From Pelagimonas varians (GTDB lineage: Bacteria; Pseudomonadota; Alphaproteobacteria; Rhodobacterales; Rhodobacteraceae): a stretch of 64,000 nt of DNA. Position numbers and translations under genes: made by a program. The number at the start of each line of letters is the position of its first letter. Within the stretch, counting starts at the first letter, position 1. The notes under the pieces were generated by a model that saw nothing but the letters and a program-made list of their open reading frames with translations, did not search any database and was not told the origin of the DNA. This document shows positions 16,729 to 26,314 of the stretch, piece after piece. The DNA lies in the NCBI RefSeq assembly GCF_003208435.1, contig NZ_QKMF01000007.1:1-64000 (forward strand), in the 5' to 3' direction.

Positions 16729-18123
16729 TTAGAAATGGATCGCCTTGCCAAAGGCATCCAGAACACTTTCATGCATCATTTCACTCAGTGTCGGATGCGG
16801 GAACACCGTGTTCATCAAATCCTCTTCCGTGGTCTCAAGCTGGCGGCCGACCACATAGCCCTGGATCAGTTCGGTCACCTCCGCCCCAACCATATGCGCA
16901 CCCAGAAGTGCTCCGGTTTGGGCATCAAACACCGTTTTCACCAGCCCCTCGGATTCTCCAAGTGCAATGGCCTTGCCGTTGCCAATAAAGGGAAAACGAC
17001 CAACTTTGATCGTATATCCCTTTTCCTTGGCTTGCGCCTCGGTCAGGCCAACACTGGCAACTTGGGGGAAGCAATAGGTGCACCCGGCGATACTGTCTGG
17101 ATCTACCGCATGCGGCGCGCCGCCCGCGATTAATTCGGCCACCATAACCCCCTCGTGACTGGCCTTATGCGCCAGCCATGGTGCACCGGCCACATCGCCA
17201 ATCGCAAACACCCCGTCAACGCCCGTCCGGCAATATGGATCAGTCACTACATGGGTCTTTTCGACGCGGACGCCCAAGGCTTCCAACCCCAACCCTTCGA
17301 CATTTCCAACAATTCCGACAGCAGAAATGACAGTATCAAAGGTATGAGTTGTGGTTTTACCACCTTGCTCGATATGAGCGGTCACTTTCCCCGGGCCACG
17401 GTCCAATTTTTTAACCATGGCCTTCTCGCGGATATCCATCCCCTGTTTGACGAATTGTTTTTTAGCAAAAGCACTGATCTCCCCGTCTTCCACCGGCAAA
17501 ACACGGTCCATCACCTCAACTACGGTCACAGCAGACCCCAGCGTATTGAAAAAACTCGCAAATTCGATCCCAATCGCGCCAGATCCAATGACCAGCAGCT
17601 TTTTGGGCATCCGCGGCGGGTTCAGCGCATGCTTGTAGGCCCAAACCAGATCGCCATCCGCCTCAAGGCCCGGCAATTCTCGTGCCCGTGCACCTGTCGC
17701 CAATACGATATTCTGCGAGGAGAGTTGATCAGTCCCCTTGTCCGTCTTGACCGATACCAGACCCTTTGAGGGGATCGAGGCTTCGCCCATAATCACAGTG
17801 ACCTTGTTCTTTTTCAACAAGTGTCCAACACCGCCCGCCAACTGCTTGGCGATGCCGCGCGATCGTTTCACAACCGCGTCCAGATCATAGCCCAGCCCTT
17901 CGGCCTTTAGCCCAAATTCTTTGGCGCGGTGCATCAGATGAAAAACTTCGGCAGACCGTAACAAGGCCTTGGTCGGGATGCAGCCCCAATTCAGACAAAT
18001 ACCGCCCAGATGCTCGCGTTCAACCACCGCCACCTTCAGGCCCAATTGCGCGCCTCGGATCGCAGCCACATAGCCGCCCGGTCCCGCCCCGATGACAATC
18101 ATATCAAATTGTTGCGCGCCCAT
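16729..18123 (-). CDS. lpdA: Dihydrolipoyl dehydrogenase (E3)
   Basis: E3 reoxidises the lipoyl group of 2-oxo-acid dehydrogenase complexes or the glycine cleavage system, using FAD and NAD. The 464-residue protein shows the FAD site VIGAGPGGYVAA, redox disulfide C43 and C48 in GGICLNWGCIPTKA, the NAD-binding GSGAIGIEFASF, and the C-terminal VFPHPTLSEMMHE with the active-site His-Glu pair. It lies apart from any E1/E2 genes. The start at 18123 is the best fit to the family; ATG codons 15 and 21 bp upstream are possible. Confidence 0.95.
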   Translation of the reverse strand: MGAQQFDMIVIGAGPGGYVAAIRGAQLGLKVAVVEREHLGGICLNWGCIPTKALLRSAEVFHLMHRAKEFGLKAEGLGYDLDAVVKRSRGIAKQLAGGVGHLLKKNKVTVIMGEASIPSKGLVSVKTDKGTDQLSSQNIVLATGARARELPGLEADGDLVWAYKHALNPPRMPKKLLVIGSGAIGIEFASFFNTLGSAVTVVEVMDRVLPVEDGEISAFAKKQFVKQGMDIREKAMVKKLDRGPGKVTAHIEQGGKTTTHTFDTVISAVGIVGNVEGLGLEALGVRVEKTHVVTDPYCRTGVDGVFAIGDVAGAPWLAHKASHEGVMVAELIAGGAPHAVDPDSIAGCTYCFPQVASVGLTEAQAKEKGYTIKVGRFPFIGNGKAIALGESEGLVKTVFDAQTGALLGAHMVGAEVTELIQGYVVGRQLETTEEDLMNTVFPHPTLSEMMHESVLDAFGKAIHF

Positions 18124-18207
18124 GGGCCCCTCCTGCATTGGCATTCCCTTAGAACGCTAACGCAGCCTTTGTCCGGGAGCAATACGGATGCGCCTCAGGG
18201 GCTGATC

Positions 18208-18260
18208 GCCCCCGCTTTGGGGGACGGGGTGGGTGGGTGGGCGTTCCCCAAAGCGGGGGC
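18208..18260. terminator. 15-bp hairpin with a G-quadruplex motif in its loop
   Basis: The arm GCCCCCGCTTTGGGG (18208-18222) pairs exactly with 18246-18260. The 23-base loop contains GGGG-T-GGG-T-GGG-T-GGG (18226-18241) on the plus strand, a canonical G-quadruplex sequence with one-base loops. It lies just after the DUF924 stop (minus strand) and upstream of lpdA, so it can act as the DUF924 terminator. The usual T-run is absent. Confidence 0.75.
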
Positions 18261-18274
18261 AGCCCTCCTCATGT

Positions 18275-18859
18275 TCAGGCAGCAAGGGCCTCTTGGACTG
18301 CACGCAAAGTCTGGCCGTAGCCGCCCGCGTCAACATAGCCACGCTCTGCTTCAGTGAAACGCCGCTCCAACGCATCGTTGCGATAAGGAAAGCGGCCAAA
18401 CTTGCGGATCACTTCGCGGTGCACCTGCGCGTGTAACAGGTTGCCATCACCCGCCTTCGGCATCCGCTCTTTCATCAACCGCACGCAGCGGTCCTGATCG
18501 CACAGGTTTTCGGAATGCATCAATGGCAGATAAAAGAACTGCCGCGCCGGCTCGTCTATCTTCAGATCCCAACCGCGTTTGATCGCCTGCTTTGCCGCGG
18601 CCAAGGCCACCCGATCAGCCGCAAACGCCTTGCCTGAGCCACGGAACATATTGCGCGAAAACTGGTCGAGCAGAATAACATAGGCCAGCGCACCGCTCGG
18701 ATAGGTCAGCCAAAGCGCAAATTTTCCGTCCATCGCCTGCTGCCAAGTGTCCAAAAACCGGTCACGAATTTCCTGATCCAGCGCCTCGTCCTGAACGTAC
18801 CATGCTTTTGGTTCAACTTCGTCGAGCCAAAATGCCAAAACTTCTTCGGGCGATGACAT
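18275..18859 (-). CDS. DUF924 family protein
   Basis: This is a 194-residue protein starting MSSPEEVLAFWLDEVEPKAWY, with the family marks LILLDQFSRNMFRG-like (VILLDQFSRNMFRG), FFYLPLMHSE and FGRFPYRN near the end. DUF924 proteins have an all-helical TPR-like fold and unknown function. The start at 18859 follows the family; upstream is AGGAAGAG as a ribosome-binding site. It is followed by a strong hairpin at 18260-18208. Confidence 0.85.
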   Translation of the reverse strand: MSSPEEVLAFWLDEVEPKAWYVQDEALDQEIRDRFLDTWQQAMDGKFALWLTYPSGALAYVILLDQFSRNMFRGSGKAFAADRVALAAAKQAIKRGWDLKIDEPARQFFYLPLMHSENLCDQDRCVRLMKERMPKAGDGNLLHAQVHREVIRKFGRFPYRNDALERRFTEAERGYVDAGGYGQTLRAVQEALAA

Positions 18860-18977
18860 ATCTCTTCCTCCTGCACTCACACCGCGCAACATTTTTGCGT
18901 TACAAAAACGTTAACGCGCAATGAATCTACAATCCAAGTCACGAATTCTGTCACTTTCTGACAGAACTCCATCTCAC

Positions 18978-20237
18978 TTAGGGATTGCTGGCCTCTTCTT
19001 CCAACTCCTCTGCAACGTCGATGGCGTATTCTTGCGCAACCTCAACCGCGACCGGCGTCGCATTTGGGGACAAGGCTGTATAGAGGCCCGTGTCTTCGAT
19101 TGCTTCGCTTTGGGACATGCGGAACAGCGCATAGGCCGCCATCAGAGACAGCAAGACAAGGATAAGTAGAAAAAACCCTGGCGGCCCGACCATTCCCATC
19201 ACCCAACCAATCACCAGAGGACCGGCAATGGCACCCAGCCCATTTACAAACAGCATCCCCGCTGATGCACTGGCCATGTCCGCTGCTTCAAGCTGGTCGT
19301 TCGCATGGGCAATAAGAAGTGAATACAACGGGTTAGCTGAACCTCCGATCATAAATGCGGCTGCAACCAAGACCACGTAATTACTGCCAAACACCATTGC
19401 GACCAGCGCAGCCGCCGCGCCCGTGGCCGCCCCGACAAAGACAAGAAACCGGCGATCCATACGGTCAGACAACCACCCCAAAGGGTATTGAAGCACCAGA
19501 GCCCCAATATAAAACGACGCAATGAAGAAGGAGATTTTTCCAAGGCTCATGTTGATTTCAGCGGCATAAACCGCTGCCATACCAAATTGTGCCGCAAAAA
19601 CGCCTCCTAGCAAAAACATGCCAACAACGCCCAAGGGCGAATGGCTGTATAGCTCACGAAGGGTCATTGGTTTGGTGGATTCAAAGGCCGGAGTCGGCGA
19701 AATCGATAGTAAAATCGGCGCAAAAGCCACACTCACCAGCACCGACGGGATCACAAACAGCAAGAAACCGCTACTATCAGGCACCAAAAGCAGTCCTTGC
19801 GCCGCGATAACACCTGCCATTTGCACAATCATGTAGGCCGAAAGCGTCTGTCCGCGTGTCTCGTTGGTCGCACTGTCGTTGAGCCAGCTTTCCGCCGTCA
19901 CATAGACCCCGCAAAAACAAAACCCGATGATGACACGGCCAATTGTCCAAGCGATTGGATCAACAACCGCCGGGAACAAGATCAAAACGGCAGAGACCAA
20001 GGACCCCAGCGCCGCAAAGACCCGAACATGCCCCACCCGCCGGATCATCCCCGGCGTCATACGGCTGGCAAAGAGGAAACCGGCAAAATAGCCCGACATG
20101 ACGATCGCCATCATGCCTGTCGAAAACCCGGCCTGAGGACCGCGCACCCCAAGCAAGGAGCCTTGCAACCCATTGCCAAGCATCAACAACAACATGCCCA
20201 GCAACAAAGGCCAGGAATTTTTCAAAACGTGTAGCAT
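18978..20237 (-). CDS. MFS transporter
   Basis: This is a 419-residue membrane protein with about twelve hydrophobic helices and the MFS loop pattern (GYFAGFLFASRMTPGMIRRVG, and GWLSDRMDRRFLVFVG between helices 8 and 9). A C-terminal cytoplasmic tail of about 45 residues is rich in Glu and Ala. The nearest resemblance is to the YcaD-like group. The substrate is unknown. It stands as a single gene, with queA upstream on the same strand separated by 104 bp. Confidence 0.85.
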   Translation of the reverse strand: MLHVLKNSWPLLLGMLLLMLGNGLQGSLLGVRGPQAGFSTGMMAIVMSGYFAGFLFASRMTPGMIRRVGHVRVFAALGSLVSAVLILFPAVVDPIAWTIGRVIIGFCFCGVYVTAESWLNDSATNETRGQTLSAYMIVQMAGVIAAQGLLLVPDSSGFLLFVIPSVLVSVAFAPILLSISPTPAFESTKPMTLRELYSHSPLGVVGMFLLGGVFAAQFGMAAVYAAEINMSLGKISFFIASFYIGALVLQYPLGWLSDRMDRRFLVFVGAATGAAAALVAMVFGSNYVVLVAAAFMIGGSANPLYSLLIAHANDQLEAADMASASAGMLFVNGLGAIAGPLVIGWVMGMVGPPGFFLLILVLLSLMAAYALFRMSQSEAIEDTGLYTALSPNATPVAVEVAQEYAIDVAEELEEEASNP

Positions 20238-20341
20238 GTCGCCCTCACTCTCTTACCAAGAAGCCCTTGATCTAGGGGGCCGCCGCGCTCGGTTCTGATC
20301 CACAAGCGACATCCCGTTGGTCAATATCGCCCCGAGACTGG

Positions 20342-21391
20342 TTAGCCCGGAAAGAGCAAGGAGGCGTCTCCGTAGGAGAAGAAGCGATAGTTTTCGCGGA
20401 TGGCGTGATCATAGATGCCTAAAATGCGGTCATGCCCAACCAGTGCTGCCACCAACATCATCAAAGTTGATTTTGGCAAATGGAAATTGGTCATCAATGC
20501 ATCGGCAACATGAAAATCAAAGCCCGGATAGATGAAAATATCCGTGACGCCTTCAAACTGGGCAATCTGGCCACCGCGCGCCGCGCTTTCAATCAACCGC
20601 AGTGCTGTGGTGCCGACCGGAATCACCCGCCCCCCTGCCGCTTTGGTGGCTTCGATCTCTTCGACGGCTTGGGCCGAAACTGAGCCCCATTCCCCATGCA
20701 TTTTATGTGTGGTGATGTCGTCGACCTTGACCGGCAGAAACGTTCCCGCGCCGACGTGCAGCGTCACATGCGAAAACTGCACGCCCATGTCCCGCAGCTG
20801 TGCCAACAAAGGTTCGTCAAAATGCAACGATGCGGTGGGCGCAGCGACAGCGCCGGTGTTGGCGGCCCACACCGTTTGGTAATCTTCGTGATCTTGGGCA
20901 TCCGCCGCCCGTTTTGCGGCGATATAGGGTGGCAAGGGCATCGCCCCTGCGGCATTCAACGCCGCATCAAAATCATCACCGATCAGATTGAAACGCAGGT
21001 GGCCCTGCCCGTCTTCCTTAGCCTCAAGAACGGCGGCCAAATCGTCGGAAAAGCGAACCTCTTCTCCCTCTTTTAGCTTTTTCAAAGGCTTAACCAAGGC
21101 CGACCAACACCCGTCCGCGCGCGGCTCCAGCAAGGTGACTTCGATCTTGGCCTCGGTATCGCCCTGCGCCGACGTGCGTTTGCGAATTCCGCTCAAACGG
21201 GCCGGGATTACCTTGGTGTCGTTCAATACCAGTCGGTCACCCGGCTGCAGCCAATTGACCAGATCCGTGACCACACCGTCGGTGACCTGCCCGCCCTTGG
21301 CCACCAACAAGCGCGCCGACGAGCGCGGCTTGGCGGGCCGCGTCGCAATCAGGGATTCGGGAAGGTCGAAATCAAAATCGCTAAGGTTCAT
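20342..21391 (-). CDS. queA: S-adenosylmethionine:tRNA ribosyltransferase-isomerase QueA
   Basis: QueA transfers and isomerises the ribosyl part of SAM onto 7-aminomethyl-deazaguanine in tRNA, making epoxyqueuosine. The 349-residue protein begins [20 protein letters not shown] and contains [27 protein letters not shown] and [18 protein letters not shown], all diagnostic. It lies 24 bp after the AsmA-like gene and is probably co-transcribed with it. Confidence 0.96.
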   Translation of the reverse strand: MNLSDFDFDLPESLIATRPAKPRSSARLLVAKGGQVTDGVVTDLVNWLQPGDRLVLNDTKVIPARLSGIRKRTSAQGDTEAKIEVTLLEPRADGCWSALVKPLKKLKEGEEVRFSDDLAAVLEAKEDGQGHLRFNLIGDDFDAALNAAGAMPLPPYIAAKRAADAQDHEDYQTVWAANTGAVAAPTASLHFDEPLLAQLRDMGVQFSHVTLHVGAGTFLPVKVDDITTHKMHGEWGSVSAQAVEEIEATKAAGGRVIPVGTTALRLIESAARGGQIAQFEGVTDIFIYPGFDFHVADALMTNFHLPKSTLMMLVAALVGHDRILGIYDHAIRENYRFFSYGDASLLFPG

Positions 21392-21415
21392 CGGAGGTCC
21401 ATGCGGATTAAAGGG

Positions 21416-24400
21416 TTATTGCGACACCTGTGGCGGCGGCCTGCGGAAAATGTCACGGAACATCCCCGGGGTGAAGACCGAAAGCGGATTGACAGCAACC
21501 TGTGGGTTTTGGATCAAGCCATTGAGATTAAAGTTGAACCCAATCAACCCTTCGCCCCGACGCGAAATCAAACGTCCGATCCCGTTGACGAAATAGATCG
21601 GAGACAGCACCCCTTGCATATCCATTTTTCCAGACCCTAGATCATAAAACCCATCCATGGAAATCCCCATCGACGGGCCAACGGCACTGGCATCGCGCAA
21701 GATTACCTGACTTGGGGTTAGACGAAAGTTGGCTTCGACATCGGAAAAGAAAATCCCCTGCCCGTTCAATTGATCCAAAATCCCGACAATACTGATGGCG
21801 TCAATCAGGGCCCCAATAGCAGGCGCTTGGCGCAGGCGGGTTTCTTTGATGACCAATTTGCCATCATAACTTCCGGTGGTGCCTTTGACTGGCACCATAT
21901 CCAGATTAAAAGTGCCATCCGACACTGTCTTCAAAAAACCTGCCTGCCTTAGAATATCTCCCGCATCTTCGCCGGAGATGCGAAACGCGCTGCGACCATT
22001 TTGCGGCACCACTCGGCCCTGAATGTCGGCCCCGTCACCAAGGCTGGCATCAAAACGGCCCTCTAGCCCGTTGGCCAAATCGAAATTTCCACGAAATTTC
22101 TGCAACACGATCGTGTCCGTGATCTGCAATTTTTCAAGTGTAACCGCCAGCGGGCCACCTTTCACGCCTCCCGACCCTGATCCTGACTGACTGCCTCCGC
22201 CGCCAAACGCGGCTTGTCGCAGGTCCGCAGAACCGGATGTCACCTCTATGGCGGGGGCTTTTCCCGCACCCCGACTGCGCAAGACCCCAGCAACATCCAA
22301 CCATGAATCCAGCGTCAAAGCGGCAAATGTCAGACGTTCAAATCCTCCCGTCGCGGCAAGTTTCAAACCGGCCTGCATGTCCAACCCTGCAGCTTGGAGA
22401 GAGAGTGCATCAATCTCAACAGGCTTGTCGAACCGGCCGGTGATTTCAAAGGCTCCTCGGCCTTCAAGGGGTAGGCTCCATCCCAAAGACGGCAGTGCCA
22501 GCCCAATACCGTCAAGCGAACTGGTCACCGCGAATTCTGGCGGCTTGCCTTTGGTCAGCGCCATAGTGAGCTGCGCCGGTCCTTGCCCTGTCACCATCCC
22601 GTCAGGCAAGGTGATTTTCAATCGCTTCAGCGCATCATTTGTTATGGTGACGGTTGCATCAACCGATCCGCCACCGCCTTGCAGTGATTGCTCCCAACGC
22701 GCAGTGGCCTCTACGCCAGCCAGTTGGACCGGTCCCTCAAGAGACACCGAGCGGCTATCAAGCTGCAGTGCCAAACGGTCCGCTTCCAAAACCAAATCGG
22801 GAACCAACCGATCGCTTTTGACATCCCGGACCACGCCGGTCAGGTCCAGTGAGACGTCCTTGAACTTTGTGCCTTTGACAAGCGGCAAGACAACTTGGCC
22901 TGTGACTTCGGCCTGCCCCGTGGCCACTTCAATCGACCTGCCAGCCTTGCGTAGGACCTGCCAAGTATCATTGTCGATATAGGCAAAAGCCGCTTTGACA
23001 GGACCCGACGCTTGCAGGTCAAGCACACCCGTTGCCGGTTTTTGTTTTACATTCGGGATGACAAATTCCGATCCCGCCAATTGCAGAACGCCATGTGCCC
23101 CCATATCGATTGCGCCGCCATCCAGCCGCGTGCTGAGCCGCCCTTCGTATATCGATATGCGCCCCTCTGCGCCGGTGATCGGGGCCAGAGCGCGGTTATA
23201 GGTGGAATGGCCGTCTTCAAACCGGAAATCGACATAAGTTCCGGGTTTTTCCTGAGGTTCCGCGCGCAGCGCAAATACCGCATCTCGCAACGTCCCTGCC
23301 TTGACGTTTTCACTCACCCATTTGCGTGGTTTTTCGCGGAAATTTTTCGGCCAGAAAGACATGACCTGTTGCACATCTGTACGGTCCGCCAAAGCATCCA
23401 GTGAGATCGCCCAGCCGTTTGGGCGCGCCACCAACTCACCGCTGGCGGACAGCGGAAAATCCGGGTCCGTCACCTGCAATTGCCCCAATGAGAGTCGGAA
23501 CGGTTTGAGCCGCAACTTAAAGGCCATGTCAGCGCCCGACACATCAAGCGCGCGCTCAAACAGCGTCCCCTTGGCCAGCGCGATATCCGACAATCGGAAT
23601 TGCCCGATCAGCGCCGATGGCCATCCCGCGTCTACCCCTTGCAGCTGCGCAGTGCCCTCTGCCTTGATCCGCCCCAGCTTGGAGCGAACTGAAATCTCAT
23701 CAAAGCTAAGCATCGCTTGCTGCGGCAGATAGGTAAAGGATGTGCGCGCGCCATCAAATGGCACAGCCCGGGTGGCAGAGTTGGGCTGCAAGACGCCTTT
23801 GCCAATTTCAAGCGAGGCAGAGAGCGGCCCCAATGTCCCATCGTCCAGCATCTGGGATCGCAACTGGCCGGAAATCGGGGCCTGCAATTCCACAAGCCAA
23901 GCCAAGGCCGGGCTTTGGGTTGCGATATCGGCGGCGTCGAGATCACTAAGCAGCAAGCCAAAGCTTAGATCATTGGCTCCGATCCTGCTTTGGGCATTTA
24001 ATTCGACCGTTGCCACTCCGTCGCCGCCGCCCAAGAGCGCCACATCGGCCGTAAGGCTCAGATTGCCGTCCCTGCGTTCCAGCCGCAAGCGGCCGCCATC
24101 CGCGGTCCACCCTTGCCGGGCCCGCATATCCTCAAATCGCAAGGTTAAAGCGTCGGCTTCAAACAGTTTGAGATGCGCTAGACGCGGATCCATCAGTGCC
24201 CGGTCAACCTGCGCCAAAATCTGCGGAATGCCCGGAAAACTGGTATTGCTTGAAAAGACATCCCCAAGCGCCAAACCGACACGGCCATCTTCATCGCGCT
24301 GCAAGGTCACAAAGGCACCCGACACTTGCGCCTCGCGCAGCTCGAACCTGCCGCGCAACAAAGCCGCAGGCGAAAGACCAGCCTCAATATCGGACAGGGC

Positions 24401-24700
24401 AGCGATTTGCCCGCCCCTTTCATTCAAGATATTGACATCCCACAGGATTATCCGCGCCAGACCGGTGCGTTGTACCAACAGACTCATCCGGCCAAACTGC
24501 ACGTCTATGCCGGGAATTGTTTGCGCGATGCGTTCTTCAATTTTGGCCCGCAACCAAGGCGGAGCATCCACAGGACGACCCGCCATGAAGAAAGCACCGA
24601 CAGCGGCTGTTGTGAGGATCAAAAGCAATGCGGCAAGCACAATCAGGCCGCCACGACGCAGGGCCTTTTGGGGCTTTCTAAGGTCTTTGTCGTCGCTCAC
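21416..24700 (-). CDS. Very large AsmA/YhdP-like envelope protein
   Basis: This is a 1094-residue protein with one N-terminal membrane helix (about residues 17-38, GGLIVLAALLLILTTAAVGA) and a long periplasmic beta-rich region. The AsmA-like C-terminal part is recognisable (GTFNLDMVPVKGTTGSYDGK, IVGILDQLNGQGIFFSDVEA, GPSMGISMDGFYDLGSGK). Proteins of this group (YhdP, TamB, AsmA) are thought to bridge the envelope and move phospholipids to the outer membrane. A Gly-Ser-rich linker (about 835-850) separates two parts. The start has no close rival. It lies divergent from bcp (84 bp) and 24 bp before queA. Confidence 0.8.
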   Translation of the reverse strand: MSDDKDLRKPQKALRRGGLIVLAALLLILTTAAVGAFFMAGRPVDAPPWLRAKIEERIAQTIPGIDVQFGRMSLLVQRTGLARIILWDVNILNERGGQIAALSDIEAGLSPAALLRGRFELREAQVSGAFVTLQRDEDGRVGLALGDVFSSNTSFPGIPQILAQVDRALMDPRLAHLKLFEADALTLRFEDMRARQGWTADGGRLRLERRDGNLSLTADVALLGGGDGVATVELNAQSRIGANDLSFGLLLSDLDAADIATQSPALAWLVELQAPISGQLRSQMLDDGTLGPLSASLEIGKGVLQPNSATRAVPFDGARTSFTYLPQQAMLSFDEISVRSKLGRIKAEGTAQLQGVDAGWPSALIGQFRLSDIALAKGTLFERALDVSGADMAFKLRLKPFRLSLGQLQVTDPDFPLSASGELVARPNGWAISLDALADRTDVQQVMSFWPKNFREKPRKWVSENVKAGTLRDAVFALRAEPQEKPGTYVDFRFEDGHSTYNRALAPITGAEGRISIYEGRLSTRLDGGAIDMGAHGVLQLAGSEFVIPNVKQKPATGVLDLQASGPVKAAFAYIDNDTWQVLRKAGRSIEVATGQAEVTGQVVLPLVKGTKFKDVSLDLTGVVRDVKSDRLVPDLVLEADRLALQLDSRSVSLEGPVQLAGVEATARWEQSLQGGGGSVDATVTITNDALKRLKITLPDGMVTGQGPAQLTMALTKGKPPEFAVTSSLDGIGLALPSLGWSLPLEGRGAFEITGRFDKPVEIDALSLQAAGLDMQAGLKLAATGGFERLTFAALTLDSWLDVAGVLRSRGAGKAPAIEVTSGSADLRQAAFGGGGSQSGSGSGGVKGGPLAVTLEKLQITDTIVLQKFRGNFDLANGLEGRFDASLGDGADIQGRVVPQNGRSAFRISGEDAGDILRQAGFLKTVSDGTFNLDMVPVKGTTGSYDGKLVIKETRLRQAPAIGALIDAISIVGILDQLNGQGIFFSDVEANFRLTPSQVILRDASAVGPSMGISMDGFYDLGSGKMDMQGVLSPIYFVNGIGRLISRRGEGLIGFNFNLNGLIQNPQVAVNPLSVFTPGMFRDIFRRPPPQVSQ

Positions 24701-24784
24701 TTGCTGCCCGGATTTTTCATTCTATTATTGTCCATGAACTGGTCGTTTGGGCCACTATAAAGCATTCCCACGCAGGAGACATAG

Positions 24785-25249
24785 ATGTCTGAAACCCCAA
24801 TGCAATTGGCCCCCGATTTTACCGTGCCCTCTAGCGCAGGCTCGGATGTGACCTTGTCCCAATTGCGCGGAAATCCGGTTGTGCTGTTTTTCTATCCTCG
24901 GGACAACACGCCAGGATGTACGACCGAAAACCTTGACTTTACAGCCCTCTACCCTGATTTTTCTTCTTTGGGGTGTGCTGTTTTCGGCCTGTCCAAAGAC
25001 AGCCTTGCCAGCCACGAAAAGTTTATCAGCAAAAAGGCGCTGTCAGTGCCGCTTTTGTCCGACGAACATGGCCAAACCTGTGAAGATTTTGGCGTTTGGG
25101 TCGAGAAAAAGATGTATGGCAAAGTCTTTATGGGGATCGAACGCGCAACGTTTTTGATAGATGCAAACGGACACATCGCCCGGACCTGGCGGAAGGTAAA
25201 GGTCAAGGGCCATGCTCAAGAGGTACTGGAGGCGCTGCGCAACCTTTGA
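24785..25249 (+). CDS. bcp: Thioredoxin-dependent thiol peroxidase (BCP/PrxQ)
   Basis: This 154-residue peroxiredoxin reduces peroxides. The peroxidatic cysteine is C45 in TPGCTTEN within the family block FFYPRDNTPGC. The resolving cysteine found five residues later in many BCPs is absent here (position 50 is Leu); the other cysteines are C64 and C99, so it may use one of these or act as a 1-Cys enzyme. AGGAGACATAG precedes the ATG. It is followed at once by a 21-bp palindrome. Confidence 0.92.
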   Translation: MSETPMQLAPDFTVPSSAGSDVTLSQLRGNPVVLFFYPRDNTPGCTTENLDFTALYPDFSSLGCAVFGLSKDSLASHEKFISKKALSVPLLSDEHGQTCEDFGVWVEKKMYGKVFMGIERATFLIDANGHIARTWRKVKVKGHAQEVLEALRNL

Positions 25250-25259
25250 AGTCTAGCGG

Positions 25260-25280
25260 CGATTTTTCGTCGAAAAATCG
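25260..25280. repeat. 21-bp palindrome, copy 1
   Basis: CGATTTTTCG and CGAAAAATCG flank a central T, giving a perfect 10-bp stem right after the bcp stop. The identical 21 bases recur at 48517-48537. It probably acts as a bidirectional terminator or a repeated protein-binding site. Confidence 0.8.
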
Positions 25281-25322
25281 GGGCACTTGGCTTGGGCGGC
25301 GCTTCGTGGCAAACCGCTTGCT

Positions 25323-26153
25323 ATGCCTGATTTGACCCTTTGTGAAATGGCCGTGGATGTTTTGACCACAGCCGATGGTTTTGAAAAAACCGCGAAATCC
25401 CGCACCTATGCCGCCGCTTGGTTTGCTGCCCGCGAGGCCGGAGCGCCTATTGATGTAGGTCGCTCCGTGCCGCCGCTGCGGCCGTCACGCCCCGAAAAGC
25501 CGGAGCTGTTGAGCCCGCGCGACGTACCCAAGCGCAAACCTGGCAGTCCGCAAGGGCGCATCGCCCTTTTGCACGCAGTCGCCCACATCGAATTGAATGC
25601 CGTTGATCTGCATTGGGACATTATCCCGCGGTTTGCGCACATAGACATGCCGCTTGGTTACTATGATGACTGGGTAAAAGCTGCCGACGAAGAATCCAAA
25701 CATTTCAACCTGATATGCGATTGCCTTAAGGAGCTGGACAGTTTTTACGGGGCTCTGCCTGCCCATGCTGGCATGTGGAAAGCGGCCGAAGATACTGTTG
25801 ATGACCTGATGGGCCGTTTGGCCGTGGTTCCAATGGTTCTGGAAGCACGCGGTCTAGACGTGACACCGGGCATGATTGAAATCTTCCGCCGCGCAAACGC
25901 AGACAAAGCGGTTGAATCGCTCGAAGTGATCTACTCAGAGGAAGTCGGCCATGTCGCGTATGGCTCGAAGTGGTTCAATTTCCTGTGCGGACGCCACAAC
26001 CATGACCCGAAAGACACCTTTCACACTCTTGTTCGACAATATTTCCACGGAGCCTTGAAACCTCCGTTCAATGAGGAAAAGCGCGCCGATGCCGGGCTTC
26101 CACCCGACTTTTACTGGCCATTGGCAGATCAAAAGCCTGCAAGAACCCGTTGA
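25323..26153 (+). CDS. DUF455 ferritin-like protein
   Basis: This is a 276-residue protein of the DUF455 family with a ferritin-like helical fold. Metal-ligand candidates are seen in HAVAHIELNAVDLHWD and DEESKHFNLICDCLKEL, and later EEVGHVAYGSKWF. The function is unknown, though some relatives are linked to tRNA hydroxylation. The ATG at 25323 is the conventional start (MPDLTLCEMAVDVL), but it lacks a clear ribosome-binding site; an in-frame TTG at 25287 just after the 21-bp palindrome is an alternative. It is probably in an operon with bcp. Confidence 0.8.
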   Translation: MPDLTLCEMAVDVLTTADGFEKTAKSRTYAAAWFAAREAGAPIDVGRSVPPLRPSRPEKPELLSPRDVPKRKPGSPQGRIALLHAVAHIELNAVDLHWDIIPRFAHIDMPLGYYDDWVKAADEESKHFNLICDCLKELDSFYGALPAHAGMWKAAEDTVDDLMGRLAVVPMVLEARGLDVTPGMIEIFRRANADKAVESLEVIYSEEVGHVAYGSKWFNFLCGRHNHDPKDTFHTLVRQYFHGALKPPFNEEKRADAGLPPDFYWPLADQKPARTR

Positions 26154-26229
26154 ATCGGCGGATTTTTGCCATTTGAGCCACAGCCCGCCAATAGGAGCGA
26201 ATCACGTGCCTAAAATTCTTGCGAATGTG

Positions 26230-26239
26230 CCCCCCCCCC
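26230..26239 (+). other. Ten-C homopolymer run before the M23 peptidase
   Basis: AGGAG at 26193 and a GTG at 26206 open a short frame (MPKILANVPPPR, stop at 26242-26244) that runs through ten C bases. With nine C bases this frame would join the open frame AKPVALAPAGDYRVPFW that leads without a stop into the downstream peptidase. It could be a slippage switch or a sequence error. Confidence 0.45.
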
Positions 26240-26314
26240 GCTAAGCCTGTCGCGTTGGCGCCCGCGGGGGACTACCGGGTGCCATTTTGGGATGGGTCAC
26301 ATAAGGACAGACAG

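Noticed and set aside
23742-24737. 331-residue plus-strand frame
   Set aside because: Antisense shadow of the AsmA-like gene; Ser/Arg/Pro-rich composition typical of reverse frames in high-GC genes.
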